The notes below the pieces were generated by a model that saw nothing but the letters and a program-made list of their open reading frames with translations, was not told where the DNA came from and did no database searches. A DNA stretch of 64,000 bases from Pseudisothecium myosuroides (taxonomy: Eukaryota; Streptophyta; Bryopsida; Hypnales; Lembophyllaceae). The DNA lies in contig OX637290.1 of NCBI GenBank assembly GCA_951799445.1, positions 25,414,987 through 25,478,986 on the forward strand, in the 5' to 3' direction. This document shows positions 44,768-57,418 of this stretch, one piece after another (within the stretch, counting starts at the first letter, position 1; each line of letters opens with the position of its first letter). Position numbers and translations under genes: made by a program.

Positions 44768-47700
44768 CACTAGAAGAAACCCGTGTTTTTGCAGATAGTC
44801 GATTTTGGACAGGCTGACGTCCATGACGGTGTCCAATTTCGTCACCCGGGATGTCAATTTTTTCGCGTTACAGTTGACACGTAAAAAACATCGAAAATCT
44901 GAGATAACATGGCTTAATGTCTGAATGAGTTTTTAAGACATCACAGAGGACATGGGTCAACGGGGTCCTCAAAGGCCGCCATGTGGCTGCCACCTAAGCG
45001 CCACGCGTGCACGGGCAGCCACGTAGGAAATTTTTCATCCAATTTTGTCCATGACGTGGCATCTGAGGTGGCACTTGACGTGGCAGCGAGAAAAATGACG
45101 TGGCATCCAGCAAGGATGACGTGGCATGCCACGTCAGCATAGTTTTCTGTTGTCTACAAATTTTAATATTGTTTTTGGAGACATCAACTTAGACGTCTAG
45201 ATGTTTTCTAAGACGTCAACTCTGACATCCACACGTTTTTTGAGATGTTAAATTTGACGTCTACATATCTTGTGACATCAATGTAGACGTCTGCATTTCA
45301 CTATGAATACCTCTTGCAATGCTTAGGATGATTTAGGGGAACATAATGATGTCATGTTAGACATTTATGTGATTGAATGTACTATTTGGCATGATATTAA
45401 TATGGACAGTCATACGTATCTAGGTATCCTACATGACATTCATGTGCATTTCACAATGTCCAATACAATATGCCATACACAGTACACCATACATAATATA
45501 CAATACACCATACATAATATACAATCCGCCATACAAAATACACCATATTTGAAAACTATATCACATGGCTTTACAAGCCATCTCATGTGAGTATATAGAG
45601 GGAAGAAGATAGGCTCTTTATACAAGTAGGGTGGTAGGAAGGAAGACAAACCGTATGGGATATGTAAAACACGTGAATTAAATTTCTATGGAGCAACACC
45701 TAGACGTCCGACAGGACGTCCAAAGGCTAAAGTGGGTTGTCTACTTCTATGTTCCTCCAAAGATTATCAAAGATTTCATAGAAATACTAGGAGAAAATGT
45801 TGTGTTGGAAGATGAAGCTTAGCACCTGTCGGTCCTATATATTTCAGTGCACCAACACACAGATGTCCGAGAGGATGTCTGCAAGATACAATGGGTTGTC
45901 CGCATGTATGTCTCTCGAGGCGTACTAGTGTCTGCCAGATAGTGATGGGAGAGGTCTCAAAGCATACCAATGTCTTTTAAACATTTAGAGGAAGGAGAAG
46001 GCACGGATTCTCTATGCAAAGCAAGACGGGCATGTCACATTGTTGCCATATTTAGAATTGCTTACATAGATTTGGTCGTTGATTCTTTAAATTGTCCTGA
46101 AATTGTCCTACCTAGGATGTTGTCATTAGAATCACGGCAAGGACAGTGCAACTCATTTCTTATCTCTAGAGAATGTAGTCAATACCTTGTTTGAACCTTT
46201 TTTCCTCTACTATATTCATATGCCGTTCCACGTTCATGTGTATTGTCCAAATTGACTAAAAGACATCTTCTGCTAAGATTGAAGAAGAGAGTACCAATGA
46301 TTACCTACGTTTGTGGTATTTGTTGCCGTATGTGGCATATAACACAGAAGCTGTACGTGATGAATGATGATGTTGTAGAAGGTAGGGCATGAAGTCATAT
46401 TCTAGAGAGGATATGTCCTAAGACGCCCTCTATTTCTTGTTGAATGTCTTAACTCTCAAAAAATGTACTAATACACACAAGATAGAAGGTCACATTCAAA
46501 TGCAAATATATCCAATCTTGATCCAAGTTGCATCTCTGAAAACGTCCTCAAGTCTCCATAGACGTCTTTGGAGACATTCTGTTGTCTCTGATAATATCTC
46601 CAAAATCATCTACATGTTTTGGAGGACATCTCAAAAAATATCCACGAACATCATTATAATATATGTTGGTAAGATCCTAGATGTCATGGGCTACTTTTTT
46701 CAAGACTGCAATCATGTCTGTCATCTTCTTGCATAAATAGTGAAGAGAGAAATGTATTGTCTTTTGAAAAAGCAAACGAACATAGTAAGACATACCATCA
46801 ATAATTTGTGACCTCATAAAAAAGAAAAAAAGACGAAGACCTCAAAGTTGAAATGTAGCGTCCCTTTGAATACTTGTACTAATTCGAAGGTATAAAATAA
46901 AGACCAATCTTCTCTGCAAGAATTGAAGTAAGATATTCCATTGCCTAGGCAAACTCATGAAGCAAAATCATTTCTTCAATCTTGTTTCCGTGAATCTACA
47001 GTTCATGTTAGTAAGATGTTAAGAAATACGAAATTGTCTACCTCTCACTTTACAACATCAATTTTGAGTGTTGCAAACAATGTATTTCCTTAATAAGGTT
47101 CAAGAAGGTAATGGGATTCCCATATCTATATGAAGGTTGCTAGCAATACACATTGGATTGATCCTATACATTGCAATTGAAAGATGAAAAATTAATACAT
47201 GACCACTTGTACACATGACACTATAAGAAAACAATATTTGATTTCATTGCTAGATTTTGCATCTTGATGTCTTGTCTCATGTCTTCAAATGTCTACAGAC
47301 ATCCAAAATTTTGAGTTGCCTAAGACGTGCCATATACATCAAAAATCCGTGGTGGAAGTTGATCTTGTTGAAAGCATGGTTTTTTATCATGCCCTAGACT
47401 ATTGGACATCTAAGACGACGCCCTCATTTGCTCGTTGAACTTCCAAAGAATGTACTTAAACGCATAAGGTACAAAGTCACATTGAAATTCAAATGTATCC
47501 CATCTTAGTCGAAGTTGTGTCTTTTGAAATGTCCTCAAGTCTCCATACATGTCTCCATAAACATTTTGCCCTCTCTGACTACGTCTCCAAATACATTGTC
47601 ACGTCTCAGGCAATGTCTTGGTAGACATCTCAACGTTTCATACGACGTCTCCACGTCTCCATAGATATCTCTAAAATAAGCATAAAATACCTACAATGCA

Positions 47701-48182
47701 ACCCTCCTATGCTGACATGGCATGCCACGTCAACATTATTTGATGCCACGTCAGTCAATTTCTATGTGGCATGCCACATCATCTGCCACATCATCAAAAA
47801 AAATTTCAAAGACTGCCCCATGACTGCCCGATCCCTTTTTTTACCTCGGGCAAATGTTTTTATTCAAAATTGCAGTAATTTTTGGAAAATTACCCGCAGT
47901 GAAAATGGGTCAACAAAGCTGACGTGGCTCTCGATGTTTTTGTTGACAATCTTGAGGACATCAGCTCATCATTAAATATGTCATCAAAAACCTCAACATC
48001 AATGGTAACACCAATTTGTTTTTATTGAAATTTGCCGATGTCATGTGAAACATCTTTGGAATTCTATTCTAAACCGCAATCTATCTCTCAGACATCTTGA
48101 TGTCCCTACGGACACCGTATGTTTTGCCTTGGACATTGCATGTTTTGATCTAACATAAAAAAAAAACGGGTTTCTTCTAGTG
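44768..48182. mobile_element. Non-autonomous CACTA (En/Spm) transposon, 3.4 kb, TSD AAC
   Basis: Perfect 17-bp terminal inverted repeat CACTAGAAGAAACCCGT at both ends, with the 3-bp target duplication AAC at 44765-44767 and 48183-48185. Subterminal regions are dense in GACGTC/GACATC heptamers on both sides (for example AGACGTCT at 45191, 45285; GACGTC near 45215, 45255, 45702, 47644) and in TGACGTGGCATGCCACGTCA palindromes (about 45117 and 47712). This fits the transposase-binding subterminal repeats of this superfamily. No TNP2- or TNPA-like frame is visible, so movement would need help in trans. Confidence 0.88.
45470..45547. repeat. Minisatellite, about 21-bp unit, inside the CACTA element
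   Basis: CACCATACATAATATACAATA-type units repeat three to four times with small changes. Confidence 0.8.
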
Positions 48183-48339
48183 AACTATAGTGTTGTTGGA
48201 GATTGAATTCACCAAGCCGTTTGAGCCATCTTACAAATCCATTGGCAGGATTGTGTTAGTGATGGGCAAGAGATTCTCTAATACAGAGATACACTTTGCT
48301 TTCTTCAATGTATCAATTTCATTTGTCAATGTACCAATA

Positions 48340-48532
48340 TAGTAGAACCTCTCTTAGTGCATACTATCTTAGTGCATAATATACAGTAAGAGAGGTCGTG
48401 ATATTTGTGAACAATAGTTGGAGGCCTTATAGTGAGAGGCCATGTTAGCCAAAGTTCAATACAAAACTTCTCCAACTGCATAAACCTCTCCTAGTGCATA
48501 GTCTCGGCACTATGCACTAAAAAATTCTATTG
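48340..48532. mobile_element. Emigrant/pogo-like MITE, 193 bp, TA target
   Basis: The left end TAGTAGAACCTCTCTTAGTG and the right end complement CAATAGAATTTTTTAGTG are flanked by TA (48338-48339, 48533-48534). Internal TAGTGCATA boxes repeat near each end. It is related in its terminal bases to 34714-34897 but has different internal sequence. Confidence 0.75.
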
Positions 48533-48534
48533 TA

Positions 48535-49587
48535 GTGAACATATCAGGGGTGAATAGTTTTATAACCTATGTGATTTCAACTGAATTTCAAACTTCAATA
48601 CTAATTCCATGAAGGTTCAAAAAATATGAAATGACTGGTTTGTAATAAAGAAAAATTTCTAAAAAATATATCAAGAACCTCCCCATTCCAAACTTGTAAA
48701 TTAGCTCTTAAATGGGCACTTTATAGACCTCCTACTTTGTCATGGTTAGATTTTTTGTTAATTGAATGCTTTATTTGAATTTTTTGGATTTTTTTGCACA
48801 TTCTAGTTTGAAAATATTTTATTTATTCCAATTGCATTGAGTGAGTCATGAAAAAGGCTATACTCAAGAATTGCTTGGAATGAATGAATCTAAGTATTAA
48901 GACAAAACATTGGCATGAAGCATTCTATTCAATTGCAAGTATTCATTATCCATAATGTCAGAGTGCTTACACGAGAAGAAAACTACGTTGGAACCCACAA
49001 AACCATGTGGGATTGGTTTTGTTGAATTCCTAGTTTCCACTGCAAAATTCTGAAGAATTCACCTAATTCACCTAATTAAAATTAGGAATTAATAAATATA
49101 TCTAATTTCAATTGTATTAATAAAATTGTTGCATCTTTTATTTTATGCGAGCATCTTCTAAAGAACATCACCAAATAAACACACAACAACAAGTTTTGAA
49201 TGAAAAGTGCACAATATAATATGCTTAGACCTACCAAAAGACTTTCTTTGGTACATCTATTATTGCTTGTTTGTTTGTCAACGTTGACAAACTTTGTTAA
49301 ATTCCATACAATTTAGATTAATTAGTACGCACTGCAATAGTAGCACTAACTTGTATGAATCTAGGAATTATGCAAATTTGTGGGTTGAACTAATATGTTA
49401 GTTTATAGTATTCCTAAAAAAAATCAACACAATTATTTTCATACACTATTTTTGTATTGTTCCAAATAGTGTGTTTTTCACTCAAATCATTCAAATGCTC
49501 AAACTAATCAAATCATATGCATCTAGCATTCATCCAAATTAGTATGAGGGGATTTTCGGCACTGGTCAAGCTCTCATTCTAATAGAA
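48535..49587. other. AT-rich spacer, nothing recognised
   Basis: No gene, no repeat boundary. Confidence 0.3.
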
Positions 49588-49591
49588 TTAA

Positions 49592-50463
49592 TCCCTAAAC
49601 GACCAAACTATTTTTTTTGGCAATATAGCAATTTTGGGCAACTCACTACAAATGGAATTTTTATTTATTTTTCTTTGAAATTTTCACACAACATATAGAT
49701 GAGGTTTATCCTTAAGGCCCAACAATTTTCATATTTTTTGACTATATGGTTAAAAAGTTATTGTATGATATGTAGTTTTTTTTAGATTGGGTAGTCTAGG
49801 TAGATTTTAAAAATCACTTTTTTCAGAAACAAAAAATTTGAAATTGATTTTTATGATTTATATATATGTGGAAAGCTTTAAATCATTTCATTTTGATTAA
49901 TAAAATGAAAATTATGAGGAGTTTTAGTTTATGGATTCTCTACTCTAAAATAAACTTTGAAGTCCTTTATTTAATTCAATTTTCAATATTTTTGGAAAAA
50001 AATAAAATTAGAGGATGTAGATCGTTTATTACAACATTATTCAATTTCATAACTAAATTCTTAACAATTTTGTATTTTGAATCATTCTCTATTTCTTTTA
50101 CTTACTATTTTTTTCTTATATGTTGTACAATTCCAAATGATGCAAAAAATTTCAAGCATGTAGCCAACTTGCCTTGAAGAATGAATCAAAGGAAGCACCA
50201 CCAACATGGACATTTTTTCATACAAATGTGACCTTGTTGAGTGCAGCTGCCCTATTTTTGTAGAGCCAAATAATGGATTTTTGTTAATTCAAACGTTAAT
50301 ACCTTGCAATCCACATGGTGGAAATTTCTGAATTTTTTTTCACATCTTCTCAAACCAGCACACTACAAGATCCTATAGTTACATATGTCCAAAAATGTTT
50401 TTTTTTCTAAAATTTGGTAATTTGGAGCGTTTTTGTGAAAATATAGTCAAGGAACTTTAGGGA
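49592..50463 (+). mobile_element. TTAA-family element, copy 4 (872 bp)
   Basis: The left flank TTAA is intact (49588-49591); the right flank has decayed to TAAC. Ends are TCCCTAAACG and AACTTTAGGGA. Subfamily with copy 3: both carry the block TTGGAGCGTTTTTGTG or its relative near one end and TCAAGGAACTTTAGGG at the border. No coding region. Confidence 0.7.
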
Positions 50464-50466
50464 TAA

Positions 50467-51498
50467 CTTGTATGTTTTTCTTTCTACAAATTGAAAATTG
50501 GTATAATAAATGGTGGAGATTTTTTTAGCTTTTTTATATAAAGAGCCATCCTAGGAGTTGGAAGTTAATATAACAAGTTGCATGGGTAAGTATATATATT
50601 ATCCACTCTCTTAAAATGTGACCTAGTGTTTGACAATATTGTTGAGCTTTTTTGAAGAGGTAGAGATGCTTTGAATGTTTGACCAAAAGATCCTAGGGTC
50701 AATTTTAAATACACCAATAGTCAACTTCATGAAAATTGATAGTTTATTTGTACGATGTCCCGAAATAAATCTGTTTTTTCTTGGAAATGGCTAGATTAAT
50801 GCGTAAGCTGTTCCTATTTTCAAGGAATTGTATAGTTATTGTAGCTTCTAGTCAACCCCACTAGGTGTAAAAGAATGGAAGTCAACAATAAAGCAGTGCA
50901 TGTTGAAATTTTCCCTCATTCGGGAATTGCTCTAGTGCTATTAATTTGTATCATTCTCCAAGCAACACTGGTGCACGAAATTCCAATGATGTCCTATGAT
51001 TCAATTCTAGGAAATTCTCAACAAGAAATTTATTAGTCTACAGTTGTGGGTTGAATTCATTACCTTTGGTAGGTTAGAGGTTATGTTTTGATTCCCTTTG
51101 TAAAAATTGAATTGCTATATAGACTCTAGAGTGTGTTGTTTAGAGATTCTTTTGCTTCAAGGTGTTTGAACTAGCTTCAATTGTTGTCGATCAATTTGTA
51201 AAGAGCCAATTTCGAATTTAATTTGGACAAATATATTTGGAAACCCCGGATTTATTTTGGAGCAAAGGGAGTACGTACATGCTAAAAAAAATTCTTCTTT
51301 TAATTGCCAATAAAATCAAATAAAATCTAAAACAATTCAATGTCTAAAATTTATTACTTTGTATCTCATGAAAGCTGTTACTTACAAATTGCAATTGAGT
51401 AAGAATATTCAATTTTAGATTTATAAAGTTGCTTTTTGAGGTGAAATAGTTTACTATTTGCTAAACTATAGTTGGAATATTAGGAAAAAAAGATCTAA
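50467..51498. other. AT-rich spacer, nothing recognised
   Basis: No gene or defined repeat. Confidence 0.3.
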
Positions 51499-52374
51499 TC
51501 CTTAAAGTTCAAAGGCCTTTCCTTCATCAATAAACACTCAAAATTGCCATTTTTATTGCAAAGAATAAGAAAGTTTTAAAACTAGTGTAAGAATATATAC
51601 AAGAGATTTCAAGAAGCTTTGACCAAGTAGATTACAAGATATTTACATTTTAAATGACAAAAATAATTTCTTTGCACCTTAAATGTTTAGGTTATAAGAT
51701 TTTGAATCTTTTTAATTAAAAAATTTTGTACTAAAAATTTAAGATTTAAATTTTTTTACAGTGAAGAATTGAATTGAAAATCTTCCAAAAAAATTCAAAA
51801 CAACAACTTGACTTTCATTCTTTAAAATTTGTTAGATAGAAGTAACTATGAGATTAAAGGAAAAACTAAATTGTTAATAGTTCTAAGATGGAATTAAATC
51901 ACACTAATTCCAATAGTGGAAATGTTCTAGAGAGTATAATAAACCTTGTGGAATTTTTTTTTTAAATTGTGAAAATTGAGTTCAAAAGCAAATCCAATAT
52001 GTTATTTTCTCAAGAATTTGTTATGATTGCCTACAAAATAAGAAGCTCCATAAGTTTCACATCACTAATCCAAATAGAATAAATCAAAGCTTTCCATGTA
52101 CTAGACAAAAATATAATGTATGAGACAAATCTTTAAACTTTTAATTTCAAGTTTTTGTAGATTTCTTTTCCTACTGGGTAAGTTGGAATTTGTGCTTAGG
52201 ATGGCATAGCATTTTTGCTCCCGGTCATTGATTGAAATAAAAATTATATTCCCCAAAAGCTAATTGTGTTTTTCTATCTTAGAAAATGTTTCAAAAAATC
52301 AAGACAAAAATTGAGACCATACGAGCCTACCCGAAATCCATTTTGTCCCTATAGGAGCAATGGGACTTCAAGGG
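51499..52374 (-). mobile_element. TTAA-family element, copy 5 (876 bp, reversed)
   Basis: Right flank TTAA at 52375-52378; left flank CTAA. Ends are TCCTTAAAG and GACTTCAAGGG. Inverted relative to copy 1, as shown by AAAATTGCCATTTTTATTGC near the left end and by GAAATCCATTTTGTCCC near the right. Older than copies 1-3 judging by end decay. Confidence 0.7.
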
Positions 52375-52378
52375 TTAA

Positions 52379-53060
52379 AAATCTATATCACACAAATGTG
52401 AATTGACACAATAATTTACAATAATTTGAATGGATGATAGACAAGAATTTGTCTTGGCCACATCATGTTTACAGCCTACGCAGTTGAAGTTTCCAAAAAC
52501 ACTCACACATTCCCATAGTTCTCTATTAGAATTTAGACAGTTGAAGTTCAAAGATTTTCTTCATTTATGCTCCGTTTTGACAATTTCTGCCTGAATCATA
52601 CCCTGGTCCAACTACAGAGGTTTAGGGGTTAAGAATATCTGATCAATAGTTCAATACCGGTTCGATAGCTGCGCTGTTTATGTGAAAGCGCAGCTCACAT
52701 ACCGGTAAACAATGCACTTGTTGTAAACATACAGAAAATTTTGAGGACGTATCCCAAGCAATGACCAAGTGGAAGCTCCGCATCAACCTGACTACGCATT
52801 CCTTACGCAATTTCTGAACCAAGCAATCACATCACAAAAGCAATGTTTTTCAAAACTTCAGCAACAGGTAATGATGGTTACAACTGACGCTTCTCACAGA
52901 AATTTGTTAGATAAGGGAATTCAAGAGATCCCGCAACTAGCTGGATGGAAATAACTCATCAGCTGGAAGACACAGCAGACATTAACAAAACTTGAAAAAA
53001 CACACGAACAATGGTGAAACGGATACAAATCGAATATGGAGAGCATAGAAAAATTATACT
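52379..53060. other. Intergenic; 3' flank of the methyltransferase gene
   Basis: Contains a solitary TTAA-family right border (TTTAGGGGTTAA at 52621-52632) but no matching left end. No gene was seen. Confidence 0.35.
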
Positions 53061-54698
53061 TCACTCTGCCAAAACAGCCGGCATCCTTTGCTGAATTGAG
53101 CGTGAGAGTAAGTCATGCAGCAAAATACCAGCTGCAACACTAACATTCAGACTATCTACCGCCTCCGCTGCCGCCTGTAATTCCGATCCAAAAGCCCTAG
53201 CTTCACTCAGATCAGCGCCAATCTCTTGCACTGGTGGTGAATTTCCAGCAGAGCCAAATCCCTTAATAGAGACTAATTCTGTACAGGATCGCTTAACGTT
53301 GGTACGTAATCCGCGGCCCTCATTCCCTAACACTAGAATTGTTGGGAAACCGGGCTCCAGTGCCTGAATTGGAAGCGCCCTTGGCTCAGAGGAAGCGCCC
53401 ACTGCCCTCCACCCATTGAGTACGGACGTATCGAGAAATTTCATCATATTCCGGCAAGATTGAATCTCCATGACCTCCAAGGCCCCAGCGCTTGCCTTGC
53501 TCACCACCCCACTCAAGGGTGCCGAGTTTTTGGCACAAACAATCACCCCTGTGGCACCCAAGTAATGACATGACCGCAGTATCGCTCCGAAATTCTGAGG
53601 GTCGATGACTTCGTCTAAGGCAACCCACACTGGAGAGCTTCCATCCTGGTTAGCTGCACTCTCAAGATATTCGCAAGGAACTAACTCCAGAGGAGAAGCA
53701 TCCAAAACCAAACCCTGATGAGGTCTGTTGTCCACAAGCAGGTTCAGTTGTTGCTTCGACACCGTCTCCACCTTCATCTCGAGATTGTGAGCTCTGTTGA
53801 GAATCCAGCTCACTGCCTGCTTATCTTTCCGTTTCCCAGTTGCAACATTCTCAACAAGACTCTCCTGCACGTACAAGGTGAAAAGCTGGCGCCGCTCGGC
53901 CAAAAGAGCTGCCCTAATCGGTGCAACCCCGTACAGAGCCTCTCCTTCCAGCCTCCAATTCGAGGTCTCTCTCTTGGGCCAGTCTTCCGAATCCATAGCC
54001 TCCTCGTCTCCCTCATCATCACCGTTACGCTCCCTGCGTCTCTCGCCGCCATATCCACCTCCTCTGTCACTTCTGTATCCATTCGGTGCCGAATTGTTGC
54101 CCCAGGAAGGTTTACTCGACCGCGCTGCTGAATTATTGCTCCAAGGTGCTTTGCTTGAGCGTGCAGTAGTCCTCCCTGTTGAGGTAGTGCGACCTCCTTC
54201 CCGACCCCTGCGCTCTTCGTCATTCGTGTCGCCCCATTCTCTGCCTGCAAAACTTACAGCCTTCTGGTACTGCGACCCTGACGGAGGACCATTCCCAAAG
54301 GTTCTATTATCTGCATTCTTCCTGACATCTCTGTCTTTCTCACCCCATTCTCGCCTCCCGGACCTTGCATCACCATAATCTGATGTCTTATTAGCTGGAG
54401 CCCTACCATAGGGTTTCTCCCTGCCCTGCTCTCTCGTACTCGACTCTTTGACAGCAGGCTTCTGTCCCTTGGCACGAAAAAACTCCTCTGCGGCTTCGTC
54501 CCAAACGGTTCGGCCGCTTCCACTGGCTTGCGCGTGAGGGACAAGACGAAAGCTCGGTAGCAAAACGCGACCAGACTTAGCCAAAAGAAAGGAAGAGAGA
54601 TTGTTGCTTAAACAACTGTGAGCAACGCAATAGTTGGAGCACTGCATCAAATACTTAGGGTTTAAGGAGGGTTTAAGAAGAGAAACGGATTTCATCAT
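53061..54698 (-). CDS. SpoU (TrmH) family rRNA 2'-O-methyltransferase, MRM1-type, single exon
   Basis: 545 residues from the first ATG (54698); an upstream in-frame TTG is not used. The protein would methylate a ribose in organellar large-subunit rRNA using S-adenosylmethionine. The N-terminus (MMKSVSLLKPSLNP) fits an organelle presequence. Residues of about 75-250 are disordered and rich in Arg, Gly and Ser. A substrate-binding domain starts at LYGVAPIRAAL. The knotted SPOUT domain shows motif 1 DEVIDPQNFGAILRS (from about 362), motif 2 LVLGNEGRGL (Asn459, Glu460) and motif 3 SLNVSVAAGILLHDLL (Asn518). Motifs 2 and 3 are separated by a longer spacer than in bacterial RlmB, which I recall as usual in plant homologues. 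Closest match by memory is MRM1, but another plant SpoU paralogue is possible. Confidence 0.9.
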   Translation of the reverse strand: MMKSVSLLKPSLNPKYLMQCSNYCVAHSCLSNNLSSFLLAKSGRVLLPSFRLVPHAQASGSGRTVWDEAAEEFFRAKGQKPAVKESSTREQGREKPYGRAPANKTSDYGDARSGRREWGEKDRDVRKNADNRTFGNGPPSGSQYQKAVSFAGREWGDTNDEERRGREGGRTTSTGRTTARSSKAPWSNNSAARSSKPSWGNNSAPNGYRSDRGGGYGGERRRERNGDDEGDEEAMDSEDWPKRETSNWRLEGEALYGVAPIRAALLAERRQLFTLYVQESLVENVATGKRKDKQAVSWILNRAHNLEMKVETVSKQQLNLLVDNRPHQGLVLDASPLELVPCEYLESAANQDGSSPVWVALDEVIDPQNFGAILRSCHYLGATGVIVCAKNSAPLSGVVSKASAGALEVMEIQSCRNMMKFLDTSVLNGWRAVGASSEPRALPIQALEPGFPTILVLGNEGRGLRTNVKRSCTELVSIKGFGSAGNSPPVQEIGADLSEARAFGSELQAAAEAVDSLNVSVAAGILLHDLLSRSIQQRMPAVLAE

Positions 54699-56277
54699 GG
54701 TGAAGACGCGTAGAGCGGTGGGCAAGGGAGAGAGAAGAGAAGACGATATCAAGCAGGCTGCAGCTGGTCAAAGGGAGCTTCTGTGCCAGCACGCATGAGT
54801 ACGACTTCCTCTTAGATCTCTCCAACATACCATCGACTTCGCAGCCACTGACCTACTGCCTGAGGAACAAGAAATCCTGATAAGGAAAATCAACGAGCAC
54901 TCCTACACCCACGAGTCGCATAATGCGGACTGAAGCGCTTGGCCACTGCCATGTCCGCCATCACCTCAACCTCCTTCCTGGTTTCAGAAGAGAAGGAAAT
55001 GCGGAATGCAAAATGACGAGAATCATGGATTTGGAGATCAAATTCGGCGTTTTTGAAATTGGAAAGAAAAATGCAGACATAATTGTGATGTGATGAAAAG
55101 AGAAAAACTGTCGTGCGAGCAAACTAAAGTCTGTAAATTACCTGGAGTTGCGACGAGGAAAGAGTTCCATGATCCTTGACAAATTAGGGTAACCTGAAAT
55201 CCATTTGGAAACGGCAAGTGACGACGGATGTGGAGCTCCAGCTTTAGATAACGATGAAGATCGTTACGAGCAGCTGAAGACCTCACTCCGGGCGGCTAAC
55301 TGAACTGTCAGTGAACCCCAAATTGCATTTTTCATCTCCTCATCCATCCAGAAATTTTGTAAGCTTCAAAACCCTAAAAAATTCCTAAAACCCCTAAAAC
55401 CATTGGAACTAACTATAACTTTATGTTCTTGTTTTTGCCATCAAGTTGATTACCCTACGCGATGGTCAGATTTGTTAAAAAATAATTCAAAGTATAATTA
55501 AATATGGCATCTAATGATGTGGCATAATTGAATAGTGTAGAAAAGATTAATGAAAGTAGTCTTAAATTAATTCTAAAAAAAAAACAAAGTCATAGTCATG
55601 AGTACCGGTAAAGCCTCTAGTATTGGTACAACCCTAAATATTGCTAAGGTCATGGAATATTTTGAACCTTGCTAAAGGTCACAAAATATTTTGAAATGCC
55701 AGATATTCTAAATGGAATTAACAAATGGAATTTCAACCCTCCAAAAAATGATTTCGGATACGGCCTAACAAATTTGACCACAATGTACAGTATTTTATAG
55801 TTCCACAAATGAAATGCAAATATGCTTTTCATATGTCGTAATGTGTAGGAATTTTGAAAGATTGAAAGAAAATTGAAGCTATGGGAACTTGCCCGAACTT
55901 TTGAATATTTTCTAAAGGAACATTTGGGATTTTAGAGGTTAAAGAGGTTGCAATAAGTACAACTACTCCTATACTTGAAGCAATTGAATTGGGTATACTT
56001 AGTTTACATGGGCTTATAGGCTTGTGAATGGCATTTTTGAAAAGATAATAATACAAGCATACCTTGTCATATATCATACCAAGGCTTTTTTATCACAAAA
56101 AATAGGAAAAAAAACAACTTTAATAAAGAAAAATGTCCATATTTACCTACTTCTACTTGACAATTTTAAAAAAGAATGAAAATCAATTTTTATTTTTATT
56201 TCACTTTTTTCACATACTCTCAACATGATCTTCCAACATGAGTTTTTTTTAATTCAAAATGTATAAAGCAAAATTTT
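54699..56277. other. Upstream of the methyltransferase, with possible gene and transposon remnants
   Basis: The first bases are the promoter. On the plus strand at about 54830-55016 two adjacent frames read DLLPEEQEILIRKINEH and then LATAMSAITSTSFLVSEEKE, separated by a frame change; this could be a decayed exon of an unrecognised gene. A fragment resembling the border of a reversed TTAA-family element ends at about 55938 (TTTTAGAG then TTAA). Confidence 0.3.
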
Positions 56278-56281
56278 TTAA

Positions 56282-57170
56282 CCTCTAAGCTCCCATTGTC
56301 CTCTCGGGGGACAAGATGGATTTTGGGTAGGCTCCTACGGTCTCAATTTGTGTAATGATTTTTTGAAACTTTTTGTAAAGATAGGAAATTACATTAGCTC
56401 TGTGTAAATATAATTTTTATTATGCCACTCAAAGCCCAAAATAGAGGTCATCGGGCAGCACAAAAAAAGTCACAAAAAGTGAAAATAAAATTTTTAAATT
56501 TTATTTCTCATAGATAGTATTTTTGTCTACATGGAAAGATTTGATTCATTCTATTTGGATTAGTGATGAAAAAATTATAGACAATCTTGTTTTTTGGGCA
56601 ATGTTCTTGAAAAATTAACTTTCAGAATTCATTTTTGAATACAATTTTTTAACTTTTTCAAAAAACAAAGTTGCATCAGGTTTAGATAGCTTGCTAGAAT
56701 AACCTCACCATTGGAATTAGTGATATCCAATTCTATCTTTGAGCTATTAATGATTTAGTTTTTCTTTCAATCTTGAACCTACTTGTACTCAATAATTTTT
56801 TAAAGATTGAAATTAAATTTTTTTTAAATAAATAAAAATTTCTAGACTCTCAGCTCAATTATGCAACATTAAAAATTAGAAATTCAAAATGTGCAGTGCA
56901 AAAAATTTAATCTATAAAGATTCAAAGCCCTGAAATCTATTTAGACAAGGTGCAAAAAATCTAGATCTCTTCACTTCAAATGCAAATATCTTGCAATCCA
57001 TCCGGTCAAAGTTTTTAAAATTTCTTCCACACATTTTTATATTAGTCTAGTGCAAGATCTTACGGTTAGGTATACAAAACAAACAATTTTCTAAAGTTTT
57101 GTGCACTTTGCCATGGAAATGATAGGTTTGAGTGGTTTTTGAAAGAAAAAAATGCCTTGGGAGCTTAGGA
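56282..57170 (+). mobile_element. TTAA-family element, copy 6 (889 bp)
   Basis: TTAA at 56278-56281 and 57171-57174. Ends are CCTCTAAGCTCCCATTGTCC and GGGAGCTTAGGA. Same orientation as copy 1, with the shared CTCGGGGGACAA block just inside the left end. More diverged than copies 1 and 2. No coding region. Confidence 0.78.
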
Positions 57171-57179
57171 TTAATTGAG

Positions 57180-57418
57180 GTGATTCAAAGTCTTATAATC
57201 TAGTCACACAAGGTGCAAAAAAATCCATTTTCTTCCCTTTAAACAAAAATATCTTGCAATCTACATGATCCTAAAATTACTTCCACACATTTTTTTATAC
57301 TAGTTTAATTCAAGATCCTGCAATTAGATATAAAAATAAAAATAAAAATTTTACACTTTGCAATAGGTTAGCAATTTGAGTGTTTTTTGATGAAAAAAAG
57401 GCCTTGGGACTTTAGAAA
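57180..57418 (+). mobile_element. Truncated TTAA-family fragment (right part)
   Basis: Repeats the right third of the family (AAAATATCTTGCAATCTACA, GATGAAAAAAAGGCCTTGGG, ACTTTAGAAA) and ends at TTAA 57419-57422. It follows copy 6 directly, so it may be a partial tandem duplication or a remnant split by that insertion. Confidence 0.55.
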
